From positions 102,330-166,329 of the forward strand of contig CANMSN010000007.1 of the NCBI GenBank assembly GCA_947500585.1: a stretch of 64,000 bases of DNA. Reading direction: 5' to 3'. Below, in pieces: positions 39,001-47,225 of this stretch. The position numbers were made by a program, and so were the translations under genes. Source of the stretch: an uncultured Flavobacteriaceae bacterium (GTDB lineage: Bacteria; Bacteroidota; Bacteroidia; Flavobacteriales; Flavobacteriaceae). A model generated the notes under the pieces. It did no database searches. It was not told the origin of the DNA and saw nothing but the letters and a program-made list of their open reading frames with translations. The first letter of the stretch is position 1; the number at the start of each line of letters is the position of its first letter.

Positions 39001-39311
39001 CAGCATCTCATTATGGATATTCTCAATATGGAACTGGTGATTTCTTCTTACAAGATGCTTGGTTTATTCGTTTAAGTAATGCTTCTTTAGCGTATCAACT
39101 TCCTGGGAAGTGGTTTGGAAAATATTTAACTAGTGCGGCATTAAGAGTAGATGGGCAAAACCTTTTTGTAATCACACCATACAAAGGTGCAGATCCTGAA
39201 ACCAACGGATATGACCCCGATGTACTATCGGTAGGGGGAGATGCTACAAACACTGTAGCTGCTTATCCTAATGTTAGAACGTTTACTGTAGGTCTTGATT
39301 TGAAATTTTAA
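36006..39311 (+). CDS. SusC-like TonB-dependent outer-membrane receptor
   Basis: 1101 residues. A signal peptide (LIMLVFMVSFIQINA) is followed by a carboxypeptidase-D-like regulatory domain (VTGLVTDASGVPLPGASVQV, residues about 60-135). The TonB-box-like VVVVGYGTQRKRD and the plug domain (YVVDGFPISDF, LKDASSTAIYGARAANGVVI) come next, then a 22-strand barrel ending in FTVGLDLKF with terminal phenylalanine. It lacks the STN signalling domain found in the second SusC of the window, consistent with LacI rather than sigma/anti-sigma control. Together with the SusD gene 15 bp downstream it imports the target glycan. Confidence 0.93.
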   Translation: MKKIKTLLNIKGNELKFDFKKKLIMLVFMVSFIQINAKTLALNFNNSFEIEKLNNQQTTVTGLVTDASGVPLPGASVQVKGTSVGAATDFNGAYSISVPDGGTTLVFSYLGFISQEVLIDGQSTIDVTLSEDNTSLDEVVVVGYGTQRKRDVVGAISQVKGDDLILSSAPSVGHVLQGRAAGLQITQNSAQPGGGLDIQIRGGASINASNAPLYVVDGFPISDFTPVEDGNRYSGGTQGILNSFNPNDIESIEILKDASSTAIYGARAANGVVIITTKKGKSGKMSVDYSTSFSFQSYEDNYEILDTQEYMQLRNDAAFERWSFLNRVEPYASANTPSRTLEEAIANPASGLAFSRFYSDAEIANAPVGTNWFDLVTRDGMMQQHNISLRGGSESTTYYLSGNLFEHKGIMKNSAFERTSLRTNINHKFNDYVSFGMNLTFSRINNDFTQLGGQAFENSGLIRSALQFSPLIDAIDEFGNYPLNPSNATVPNPFSLLTITDQGQTDRTLANFFVEVKPIDGLTLRAQGGIDMGTDSRNNYIPTTTLSGANDNGRATIGNNFKNDKLFDLTASYSKTILEDHQLNLLVGYSHQQFEETGNLTVNRNFLTDAFLWNNMSAAAERLISNSSKSQNEFMSFFGRLNYIYKDRYIITSTIRRDGSGRFAANNRFGTFPSIALGWNIADEPFMKNMSDKVSQLKLRVGHGQTGNADFDANNKAAFLAYAAWLGPDESVLTGVFPDRLENPDLKWETTTETNIGLDFGFFNNRISGSIEVFNKEISDLIAFNPINSYNEINEVWANIGKTQSRGVEVTLNTTNIQTEDFSWKSTLTYSTYNDRWLERAPDWKPSVFQSVDDPIRAQFSYVSDGIMQIGDVVPAQPDLFPGQIKIKDVNGFERDDLGNPVTDENGFFQRTGAPDGIIDEADTVLLGSSDPDFIAGFTNIIRYKNFQLNFHFNGMFGRKIVDATDLAYGVELDPRFGSNSLVSIRDRWTPENPSTTRPASHYGYSQYGTGDFFLQDAWFIRLSNASLAYQLPGKWFGKYLTSAALRVDGQNLFVITPYKGADPETNGYDPDVLSVGGDATNTVAAYPNVRTFTVGLDLKF

Positions 39312-39326
39312 TTAAAAAAAAGAATT

Positions 39327-40796
39327 ATGAAAAATTTAAAAACAATAATTTTAGCTTTATTGGTTAGCTTGAACTTTGGGTGTAATCCAGAACTTGAATC
39401 GGTTGAGTTTTCTGAGCTTAATCCAGAAATATTCCCTAAATCTGAGTCAGATATTGAAGCGTTAGTATTTGCTGCTTACAGACCTTTAAGAGGTGCTTGG
39501 TGGGATGGCTTTCATACAACTTCAGAACGAGGTGTTATGTTTGTTAATGATGCAACTACTGAGATTTTACATGGTGATTTTGGTGTGCAAGAATATGCTA
39601 CTTTTCATAGTTATGAACCTATTCATACAGGTATAACCCGTTTTTACGATGATTTTTATAATAAAATTAGCAGCAATACTTTAAGTATTTCCAGAATTGA
39701 AAAATCATCTGTGTTAGATGTTTTAAAGAAATCTGCTATTGCAGAAATAAAATGTGCAAGAGCTTTATTGAGTTATGAGCTTTTTGATATGTATGGACCT
39801 TTAGTGGTTGCTCCTCTTGAAGTATTAGAGAATCCACTAACAGAAACGCCTTTGGCAAGACTTAGTAATAGTGAAATGGTCAATTTTATAGAACAAGATT
39901 TATTAGATGCTGCTGAAGACTTACCATTACCTTCTGAAGCTAATTATGGTAGATTTAGTCAAGGCTTGGCTAGAATGTTGTTAATTAGATTGTATCTGCA
40001 TGAAAAAAGATGGGCTGATGTTGAGGAACAAGCAAATTTAATAATGGCCATGGGACATTATGAACTAGATGATGATTATGTAGGTTTATGGGATGTACAA
40101 GCGCCTGTAGATAGTAAAGAGGTAATATGGGCAATACCTGCTGACTATGCTGGAACAAGTGAAAATCAGTGGCAACTTATGGTACTTCCATCTAATTATC
40201 CTGAAGCAAGTGGTTGGAGTACTATACAAAGTACTTGGAAATTTTACGAATCATTTGAAGCTAACGATATTCGTAAAACCGCCCTAATTGCGGAATATGT
40301 AGGAACTGATGGTGTTACCTACAACAAGCAAAACCCTGGCACAAATATTCAATATGGACCAATACCATTAAAAATAGATTTAGATGCAGGTAGAGCAGGT
40401 TTAACAACAGTAGATATTTTGGTATATAGATATGCAGATGTGCTTTTATCTAAGGCTGAAGCCTTAGCAAATAAAACTGGAGTTCCAACACAGGAATCTA
40501 TAGATTTAGTAAATATTGTTAGAAATAGAGCAGGGTTAGATGATATTTTATTAGCAGACTATGCAGATATCGACACTTTTAATACCATGATACTTTTAGA
40601 GAGATCTCATGAATATTGGTGTGAAAATGGACAATATAGAGCAGATTTAATAAGGCATGGTAAATTTAGCGATTACAATATAGATAATGTTGGAGTAGCA
40701 AGTCAAACAGCGCCACATAAAGTGTTATATCCTTTTTCGCTTAGTCAAATAACCGAAGGTAAAGGTGCGTTTATACAAAACCCAGGGTATAATTAA
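39327..40796 (+). CDS. SusD-like surface glycan-binding lipoprotein
   Basis: 489 residues. The lipobox is LLVSLNFGC and acidic residues follow the cysteine. The SusD/RagB fold is shown by the TPR-like helices (EIKCARALLSYELFDMYGPL, RFSQGLARMLLIRLYLHEKR), the segment VDILVYRYADVLLSKAEALA and the C-terminal LLERSHEYWCENGQYRADLI. It forms the lid of the SusC transporter. The trailing sequence contains an inverted repeat before the next gene. Confidence 0.92.
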   Translation: MKNLKTIILALLVSLNFGCNPELESVEFSELNPEIFPKSESDIEALVFAAYRPLRGAWWDGFHTTSERGVMFVNDATTEILHGDFGVQEYATFHSYEPIHTGITRFYDDFYNKISSNTLSISRIEKSSVLDVLKKSAIAEIKCARALLSYELFDMYGPLVVAPLEVLENPLTETPLARLSNSEMVNFIEQDLLDAAEDLPLPSEANYGRFSQGLARMLLIRLYLHEKRWADVEEQANLIMAMGHYELDDDYVGLWDVQAPVDSKEVIWAIPADYAGTSENQWQLMVLPSNYPEASGWSTIQSTWKFYESFEANDIRKTALIAEYVGTDGVTYNKQNPGTNIQYGPIPLKIDLDAGRAGLTTVDILVYRYADVLLSKAEALANKTGVPTQESIDLVNIVRNRAGLDDILLADYADIDTFNTMILLERSHEYWCENGQYRADLIRHGKFSDYNIDNVGVASQTAPHKVLYPFSLSQITEGKGAFIQNPGYN

Positions 40797-40815
40797 TTTG
40801 AGTTAGTTTAGTTGA

Positions 40816-40860
40816 AAAGGGTTGTTCCGTTTTTTTGAAAGTGTAAACAAGCAACCCTTT
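40816..40860 (+). other. Inverted repeat between SusD and the GH109-like gene
   Basis: AAAGGGTTG at 40816-40824 pairs with CAACCCTTT at 40852-40860 around a 27-nt loop. The stop region shares ATTTGAGTTAGTTT with the region after the second SusD gene (57772), where CTCCCCC/GGGGGAG form another inverted repeat. Such hairpins may lower expression of genes after susCD. Confidence 0.35.
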
Positions 40861-40900
40861 AAACTTAATAAAGTAAATTATAATAACAAAAGTAAAAAGA

Positions 40901-42259
40901 ATGGACTCTAGAAGAAACTTTATAAAGAAAACCGCCATACTAGGAACCGGAATCTCTCTGCTTCCGGGTTTCACTTTTGGAATTAATACCAATACAAATG
41001 CCGATAAACTTAAAATAGGACTTATTGGTGTTGGTTTACGCGGTACAAACCATCTAAATAATTTGCTTTTAAGAAAAGATATAGAGGTAACAGCTATTTG
41101 TGATATAGACCCAAATAGAATTACTCTAGCACTCGATAAAATTAAAGAAAGCGGCTATAGCAAACCTTTAGTTTTTGGAAAAGATGATTACGACTATAGA
41201 AATCTTCTAGCTTTAGATAATGTAGATGCTGTTATTATTTCAACACCTTGGTTATGGCATACATTAATGGCAAAAGATACTATGAAAGCTGGTAAATATA
41301 CAGGCTTAGAGGTATCAGCCGCTAATACTATGGAAGAGTGTTGGGATCTTGTAAATACCCACGAAGAAACAGGAACACATCTAATGATTCTTGAAAATGT
41401 AAATTACCGAAGAGACATTATGGCCGTTTTAAATATGGTAAAACAAAACGTTTTTGGAGAGTTATTACATTTTAGATGTGGCTACCAGCATGATTTAAGA
41501 CACGTTAAGTTTAATAATGGTAAACAGCCTTATGGCGGAGGAGTAGAATTCGGGGATAAAGCCATTTCAGAAGCCAAATGGAGAACACAACATTCATTAT
41601 TAAGAAATGCAGATGTGTATCCAACGCATGGAATAGGACCAATTGCTGCTATGTGTGATATTAATAGAGGGAATCGATTTTTGTCATTAACATCAAATGC
41701 AACTAAAGCAGTTGGATTACATAATTATATAGTTAAACATGGCGGTAAAGACCACCCAAATGCGAAATTGAAATTTAAGTTAGGCGATGTTATAACATCT
41801 ACTATAGAAACCTCAAACGGAGAAACTATTATTGTAACACATGATACAAATTCACCTAGACCGTATTCTTTAGGTTTTAGAGTTCAAGGTGCAAATGGCT
41901 TATGGGAAGTTGATGGTAGCAGAATTCATATTGATGGAAAAACAAAACCACATGAATGGGATGCTGCTGATGATTGGTTAAAGAAATACGACCATCCATT
42001 ATGGGAAAAATATGGTGAATTAGCCGACGGTTCAGGACACGGCGGTATGGATTTCTTTGTAATACATGCTTTTGTTGAAGCTGCAAAACAAAACGTTGCT
42101 CCACCAATGGATGCTTACGATGCTGCGGCTTGGAGCGCCATTACACCATTATCTGAAGCTTCCATCGAAAATAATGGTGAGCCTCAAGATTTTCCAGATT
42201 TTACTAGAGGGAATTGGGTGAAAAGAAAACCTTATGAGTGGATTAAAGACACTTTCTAA
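40901..42259 (+). CDS. GH109-type alpha-N-acetylgalactosaminidase (Gfo/Idh/MocA fold, NAD-dependent)
   Basis: 452 residues. The N-terminal twin-arginine signal is DSRRNFIKKTAILGTGISLL. The NAD-binding start is KIGLIGVGLRGTNHLNN. The body tracks the founding Elizabethkingia GH109 enzyme as I remember it: STPWLWHTLMAKDTMKAGK, GLEVSAANTMEECWDLV, ENVNYRRDIMAVLNMVKQ, GYQHDLRHVKFNNG, GVEFGDKAISEAKWRTQHS, YPTHGIGPIAAMCDINRGNR and GHGGMDFFV. These enzymes release alpha-linked GalNAc by an NAD-assisted oxidation/elimination mechanism in the periplasm. It is the key clue to the substrate of this locus. Confidence 0.85.
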   Translation: MDSRRNFIKKTAILGTGISLLPGFTFGINTNTNADKLKIGLIGVGLRGTNHLNNLLLRKDIEVTAICDIDPNRITLALDKIKESGYSKPLVFGKDDYDYRNLLALDNVDAVIISTPWLWHTLMAKDTMKAGKYTGLEVSAANTMEECWDLVNTHEETGTHLMILENVNYRRDIMAVLNMVKQNVFGELLHFRCGYQHDLRHVKFNNGKQPYGGGVEFGDKAISEAKWRTQHSLLRNADVYPTHGIGPIAAMCDINRGNRFLSLTSNATKAVGLHNYIVKHGGKDHPNAKLKFKLGDVITSTIETSNGETIIVTHDTNSPRPYSLGFRVQGANGLWEVDGSRIHIDGKTKPHEWDAADDWLKKYDHPLWEKYGELADGSGHGGMDFFVIHAFVEAAKQNVAPPMDAYDAAAWSAITPLSEASIENNGEPQDFPDFTRGNWVKRKPYEWIKDTF

Positions 42260-42279
42260 GTTGCTAAAAAAAGAAAAAT

Positions 42280-43644
42280 ATGAGAAATAAAATTTTAATA
42301 TATCTTTTGTTAGCTGTAACTATTGGTTGTAGTAGCAGTTCAAATTCAGATGATGATATTACGGTAGATGAAACAGTAAGTGAAATTACTTATACGGCAT
42401 CAACACAAGTTATTTCAAATCCTGAGCGTGGATTTATGCATACATGGAGCGTTGATTCAGAAGGAACACCTTTAAGTTTATCAACATTAAATAGCTTAAA
42501 AAATGAAAACGTAACCATTATTTTACGTCTTTATTATTTAGATGCGTTTAAAGATTCTGACTTAAGTACAGCACAATTAGATTTAATAAAAACTGATTTT
42601 GAAAGGTTACGAGAAGCTGGTGTTAAATGCATATTGCGTTTTGCTTACAATGGAGATCAAAGTGAGACGGATGCGCCGCTTAATATTATTGAGTCACATT
42701 TAGATCAATTAAAACCAATTTTTACTGACAATGCAGATGTTATTGCTTTTGTACAAGCAGGTTTTATTGGCTCTTGGGGAGAGTGGCATACTACAACCAA
42801 TAATTTAACTACTACTGCAAATAAAAAAGCTGTAGTTAGTAAGCTTTTAGAAGCACTCCCAGAAACTGTAAAAATTCAGTTAAGAACACCTTTATATAAG
42901 CAACAGGTTTTCGATTATACATCTGCAATAGACGCTGGTATTGGTTATGGTACTACTGATATAGCTCGTGTAGGATTTCATAACGATTGCTTCTTAGCTA
43001 GTACTGATGATTATGGAACGTATCAGAATGTAACAATTGAAAAAAATTACATAAGCAATGAAGCACTTTTTGTGCCTACAGGTGGTGAAACTTGTCCACC
43101 TATTGGTATTCCAACAGCAAGTTGTGCTACAGCAGATACTGAGATGGCACTGTTAAAATGGACATATTTAAATCTAGATTGGTACGGTCCTGTACTAAAT
43201 GTTTGGCGTAATAATAGCTGTTTTGATGATTTTGAAAGAGAATTAGGATACAGACTATTATTAAAAAGTGCGTCCTTAAAAAAGGAAGTTGCCGATAATG
43301 GTAGTTTCGAATTAAATTTAATTATGGATAATGCTGGTTTTGCACCAGTGTATAACAAAAAAAATACATTCTTAGTTTTTAAATTAACCTCGGGAGATAC
43401 AACATATAAAAAGGCATTAAATTTTGATGTTAGAAAGGTAGTTCCTGCTGTAAATTATGAGCTAAATGAATCTGTTAGTTTATCAGGTATTCCTGCAGGA
43501 CAATACGAATTATTTTTAAAAATTGAAGATAGTCATAATACATTATCTAACAGACCTGAATACGCAATTCAATTAGCCAATAGTGATTCTTGGGAATCGA
43601 CAGAAGGACTAAATAAATTATCACATACATTAACTATTAACTAA
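42280..43644 (+). CDS. DUF4874/DUF4832-type lipoprotein, putative glycoside hydrolase
   Basis: 454 residues. Lipobox LLAVTIGC is followed by an acidic stretch (SDDDITVDE) that favours surface export. The N-terminal barrel begins VISNPERGFMHTW and has VTIILRLYYLDAF, VKCILRFAYNGDQ, VIAFVQAGFIGSWGEWH and VKIQLRTPLYKQQVF, a TIM-barrel pattern with conserved glutamate/tryptophan. The C-terminal ~110 residues are a beta-sandwich. These paired domains of unknown function occur in polysaccharide loci and resemble glycosidases. It follows the GH109 gene after 20 bp. Activity on the same GalNAc-containing glycan is inferred. Confidence 0.65.
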   Translation: MRNKILIYLLLAVTIGCSSSSNSDDDITVDETVSEITYTASTQVISNPERGFMHTWSVDSEGTPLSLSTLNSLKNENVTIILRLYYLDAFKDSDLSTAQLDLIKTDFERLREAGVKCILRFAYNGDQSETDAPLNIIESHLDQLKPIFTDNADVIAFVQAGFIGSWGEWHTTTNNLTTTANKKAVVSKLLEALPETVKIQLRTPLYKQQVFDYTSAIDAGIGYGTTDIARVGFHNDCFLASTDDYGTYQNVTIEKNYISNEALFVPTGGETCPPIGIPTASCATADTEMALLKWTYLNLDWYGPVLNVWRNNSCFDDFERELGYRLLLKSASLKKEVADNGSFELNLIMDNAGFAPVYNKKNTFLVFKLTSGDTTYKKALNFDVRKVVPAVNYELNESVSLSGIPAGQYELFLKIEDSHNTLSNRPEYAIQLANSDSWESTEGLNKLSHTLTIN

Positions 43645-43675
43645 AACAAAACTATAATCTCTAAAAAACATAATC

Positions 43676-44593
43676 ATGAAAAAATTAAAATTTCTTTATT
43701 ATATTATAGCTGTTTCACTATTTGCTAGTTGTGGATCAGATGACGATACTAACATGGATATAGATCCAGGAAACATCATTGTAGATTTTTCATTTACAAG
43801 CGATGGTAGCTTGTTCAATTTTACAAATCTTTCTGAAAATGCTACTAGTTATATGTGGGATTTTGGGGATTTAAGTTTTTACTGCGATAAAGAAAACCCT
43901 TCTTATGTATATACTAGAGCAGGAGGTGATTTAGAAGTAACACTTACTGCTATGAATGATTCTGGAAATAAAGCTCTTATAACAAAAACAATTTCTGCAC
44001 CAGAAATAAAAAATATAGATATTGTAATAGACGGTGATTTAAGCGACTGGGATGAGGTAGATGTGTTAGTAGACGATAGTGCTTTAGGTAACAACATGCA
44101 AATACTTAAAGTTTGGGGAGGAGGAGATAATCTAAACATATATATCGAAGGTAATACGAATATGCAACTAGAATTAATGAGTATTTTTATTAATACTGAT
44201 GGTAACTCTAACACTGGTTTTGGAGCATGGCAATGGGGAGCGGAATCTGGTGCAGATTACCTGTTTCAAGGGCCAATAGGACCTCTTTGGTGGGGAGATA
44301 GCTATAATTCACCTTTTACAACAGAGTTAGGTGGATGGGCTTGGGATAGAATTGCCGGTATAGATGGATATGTTTCGTCTAATTTGATTAATGTTGATGC
44401 AGATACTAATGCTATTGAATTTAGTATAGCAAAAGAAATTTTAGGAGGAGATAATTTGGCAGAAACGATATCGTTAGCTTTTTCAGAATTAAACTCAGGT
44501 TGGGTAGATCAAGCACAAATTCCTAATTCAGGAGGCGATAGTGCTTTTGTTTCCTATAAGTTTCCTGTAGAATCTTCAGGACTTTGTGAATAA
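43676..44593 (+). CDS. PKD-domain surface lipoprotein with CBM9-like C-terminus
   Basis: 305 residues. The lipobox is AVSLFASC, followed by GSDDD, an export-type acidic tag. Residues about 30-110 form a PKD domain (IIVDFSFTSDGSLFNFTNLS, YMWDFGDLSF, YTRAGGDLEVTLTA). The C-terminal ~190 residues (IVIDGDLSDWDEVDVLVDD, LKVWGGGDNLNIYIEGN, FINTDGNSNTGF) resemble family-9-type carbohydrate-binding modules. Its position suggests a surface glycan-binding protein that gathers substrate for SusCD. Confidence 0.65.
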   Translation: MKKLKFLYYIIAVSLFASCGSDDDTNMDIDPGNIIVDFSFTSDGSLFNFTNLSENATSYMWDFGDLSFYCDKENPSYVYTRAGGDLEVTLTAMNDSGNKALITKTISAPEIKNIDIVIDGDLSDWDEVDVLVDDSALGNNMQILKVWGGGDNLNIYIEGNTNMQLELMSIFINTDGNSNTGFGAWQWGAESGADYLFQGPIGPLWWGDSYNSPFTTELGGWAWDRIAGIDGYVSSNLINVDADTNAIEFSIAKEILGGDNLAETISLAFSELNSGWVDQAQIPNSGGDSAFVSYKFPVESSGLCE

Positions 44594-44649
44594 TTTTATA
44601 TAAATATATTCGGCTATTACTCAATAGCTGAATATATTATTTTTTATAA

Positions 44650-45090
44650 AAACCTACGAGCCTTGTTTTTTCTATTATAAAGTTAGTAATTAATAGGAAA
44701 AAAGCTCCAAATATTATTTTTTCCGATGGCACAAAATTAAGCGATATTCATACTCAAAAACTTATAATCTTTGGTGCATCTTGGTGTTCTAAATGTTTAG
44801 AGGAACTTCCTAAACTAACCAATTATTACGATGCTTGGAAATAAAAAGGGTTAGAGGTTATTTATGTGTCTATAGATACTAATAAATCGGATTTTGATAA
44901 AGCTTATAAAAATGTACCATGGAAAATGGTTTGTGATTTTAAGAGCTGGGACTCACAAGCAGCAAAGGATTATCATGTTTTTGCTACTCCAACCTATTTT
45001 TTATTGGATAACGATTTGAAAATAATGTTGCGTCCAAATTCTGTAAAGCAAACTAATAGCTGGCTCAATTTAAAAGTTATGAATAATTAA
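44650..45090 (+). pseudogene. Broken TlpA/thioredoxin-like gene
   Basis: In one frame the segment KKAPNIIFSDGTKLSDI, IIFGASWCSKCLEELPKL (thioredoxin C-x-x-C) and then VIYVSIDTNKSDF and YHVFATPTYFLLDNDLKI match a TlpA-like redoxin. There is no start codon or signal peptide, and a TAA at 44842-44844 interrupts the frame after YYDAWK. The downstream part alone (from 44866) could be read as a 74-residue ORF but lacks the active site. It lies between two glycan-utilisation genes. Decay looks recent because the rest of the frame is clean. Confidence 0.8.
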
Positions 45091-45109
45091 TTTATATGAA
45101 GAAATTATT

Positions 45110-47161
45110 ATGCGGAATACCAGTATGTCAGTAATTACGGTATTGATTATCGGTTTAACAATAGGGTGTAATTCTATAAATGCAAAAGAAGAGACTATAG
45201 AAAACCCCATATCTGTGGAGTATTTAGAGGTTGGTAAAACGAATAACATGTTTACACAACTAGGAAAACATAGCGAAAAACATACAATCAACTCGAAAAC
45301 CACCATCTATAGAAATCATCTTTATCAAGTTGCAATTAATGAAATTGATAGAGGACATTACACTGAAATAAATGGAGAACTAGAATATCTTGTTGAAGGA
45401 AGTTCTTGTGTAACGCTTAGAATCGTTTTTTCATTAGATGGGAAGTCGTGGAAATGGTTTCGTGGATTAGAAAAATCAGATGTCATGTCAAAGGATGCAA
45501 ATTATTCTGATACCAAGAGAATTGAAACCATTTTACCACCAGATGGAGCCTTCAACGGGCAAACATTATCTGACGGAGGTTATGGCGATTACGTCGGTCA
45601 AGGTAGTATGTCGTATTATCCTTTGTGTGCTATAAGTATTGATGGTAAAGGTGAAGCTTTAGGAGTTGATATGGCTATTCCAATAATTTATCGTTTGAGT
45701 TCTAAAACCGATAAAGGATTGATTGCTGAGTTTGATATAGCAACAAGTCCATTAACAAATAAATTTCCAAACCGTGCTTTTTTCAAATTAAGCCGTTTTA
45801 ATTTAGATGCAGATTGGGGGATGCGCGCAGCTCTTAAAGAATATTATACAATCTATCCTGAATCTTTTAAAAAGCGGGTAACAACAGAAGGTGTTTGGCT
45901 TCCTTTTACACCACTTCGGTCTGTTAAAAATTGGAAAGATTTCGGGTTTGCTTATCATGAATTGTCATGGAATAGTTTTGACAAGAAAGATGGAAAAAGC
46001 ATACCTAGTATTGCATCTGATAAAGAAATAGGTGTTTTAAGTTTTCAGTATACCGAACCTTGGGATGTTCAATTACCAATTCTTAAAAAAGATCTTCCAT
46101 ACGATACGCTTGTTTCTAATAATATGGTACCGAAAGGACATCAACAGTACTTAGAAAACAGTGCGACTGAAGATAAAAATGGGCTTTGGCAAACACGAAG
46201 ACTTCAAACTCCATGGTTCAGTTCTGGGTGGGCAGTGAGTATTACCACCAATAGCGATCCAGATTTAGAAGGTATTAACCGCTATCAATATGTAAAGCAA
46301 ACCGAAATAACACCTGCAATTAAAATGAATGTAGATGGTGTTTATTTCGACTCTATGGAATGGAACTGGCATCATGATTTAAATTACCGAAGCTCCCATT
46401 TTAAATATATAGATTACCCATTATCATTTTCAAAAGATGTTGCCAAACCAGCCATTTGGAATTTTGTTTCAGAATTTGAGTTCATGAAAAAAATTGCAGA
46501 CGAAATGCACGCTCAAGGAAAATTGGTAATGGGTAATGGACATCATTGGAATCCATTTGCAGCCAGTAATTTAGATTTATTTGGTGCAGAACTGAGTTGG
46601 TATGCTTCAGATAGTCATAACTCAGAAGCACTCGATTTTAAACGGGCTATTTCATATCAAAAACCTATTGTGTTTCTTTTAAATGAAGGGTTAAATGATA
46701 AAGCTTTTACTGATTTTCCTTATGAAGGATATAAGATCTATTTTGAGAAACTGATGTCTTATGGTTTTTTTCCATCTTTTTTTAGTACCGATGCGTCTAG
46801 CGATCCGTATTGGATGGATGTTGAAAAAGTAGAAAACGGACGACCATTTTTTAAAAAATATATTCCTATAATAAAGCAAATTTCTGCTGCGGGCTGGGAA
46901 CCTATAACATACGCTACTTGCAATAATGAATCCTTACAAATTGAACGTTTTGGAAAAAATGAAAACCTTTTTTTTACTGTTAGAAATAACAGTAGTGAAA
47001 ATATTCAATCTGTAATATCTATTGATTTAAAGGCATTAAAAATTTCAAAAAAATGCTCTGTAATAGAAATATTGCAGCAAGAAACCATGAAAATGATTAA
47101 TAACAAATTACATATTAATATTCCTGCGCAACGAACACAAGTAATTAAGATAATACAGTAA
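45110..47161 (+). CDS. Large lipoprotein, putative glycoside hydrolase of unassigned family
   Basis: 683 residues. Lipobox LIIGLTIGC. Residues about 25-230 look like a beta-sandwich (YLVEGSSCVTLRIVFSLDGK, YYPLCAISIDGKGEALGVDM). A barrel-like region follows (GVWLPFTPLRSVKNWKDFGF, EIGVLSFQYTEPWDVQLP). VDGVYFDSMEWNWHHDLNYR at about residue 400, then LVMGNGHHWNPFAASNLDLF and GAELSWYASDSHN carry conserved acidic residues as expected of catalytic Asp/Glu. The final ~80 residues form another small beta domain. I do not recognise a numbered GH family. The general layout recalls alpha-N-acetylgalactosaminidase families, but that link is only inferred from context. Confidence 0.5.
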   Translation: MRNTSMSVITVLIIGLTIGCNSINAKEETIENPISVEYLEVGKTNNMFTQLGKHSEKHTINSKTTIYRNHLYQVAINEIDRGHYTEINGELEYLVEGSSCVTLRIVFSLDGKSWKWFRGLEKSDVMSKDANYSDTKRIETILPPDGAFNGQTLSDGGYGDYVGQGSMSYYPLCAISIDGKGEALGVDMAIPIIYRLSSKTDKGLIAEFDIATSPLTNKFPNRAFFKLSRFNLDADWGMRAALKEYYTIYPESFKKRVTTEGVWLPFTPLRSVKNWKDFGFAYHELSWNSFDKKDGKSIPSIASDKEIGVLSFQYTEPWDVQLPILKKDLPYDTLVSNNMVPKGHQQYLENSATEDKNGLWQTRRLQTPWFSSGWAVSITTNSDPDLEGINRYQYVKQTEITPAIKMNVDGVYFDSMEWNWHHDLNYRSSHFKYIDYPLSFSKDVAKPAIWNFVSEFEFMKKIADEMHAQGKLVMGNGHHWNPFAASNLDLFGAELSWYASDSHNSEALDFKRAISYQKPIVFLLNEGLNDKAFTDFPYEGYKIYFEKLMSYGFFPSFFSTDASSDPYWMDVEKVENGRPFFKKYIPIIKQISAAGWEPITYATCNNESLQIERFGKNENLFFTVRNNSSENIQSVISIDLKALKISKKCSVIEILQQETMKMINNKLHINIPAQRTQVIKIIQ

Positions 47162-47225
47162 TTGATAAAGAAGACATAGTTGAGTCAATGCTATAGTATT
47201 TTAAGAATTTTAAAAACAAATAAAA

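Noticed and set aside
44866..45090. 74-residue ORF as an independent gene
   Set aside because: It is the in-frame continuation of the thioredoxin-like pseudogene and lacks the C-x-x-C part.
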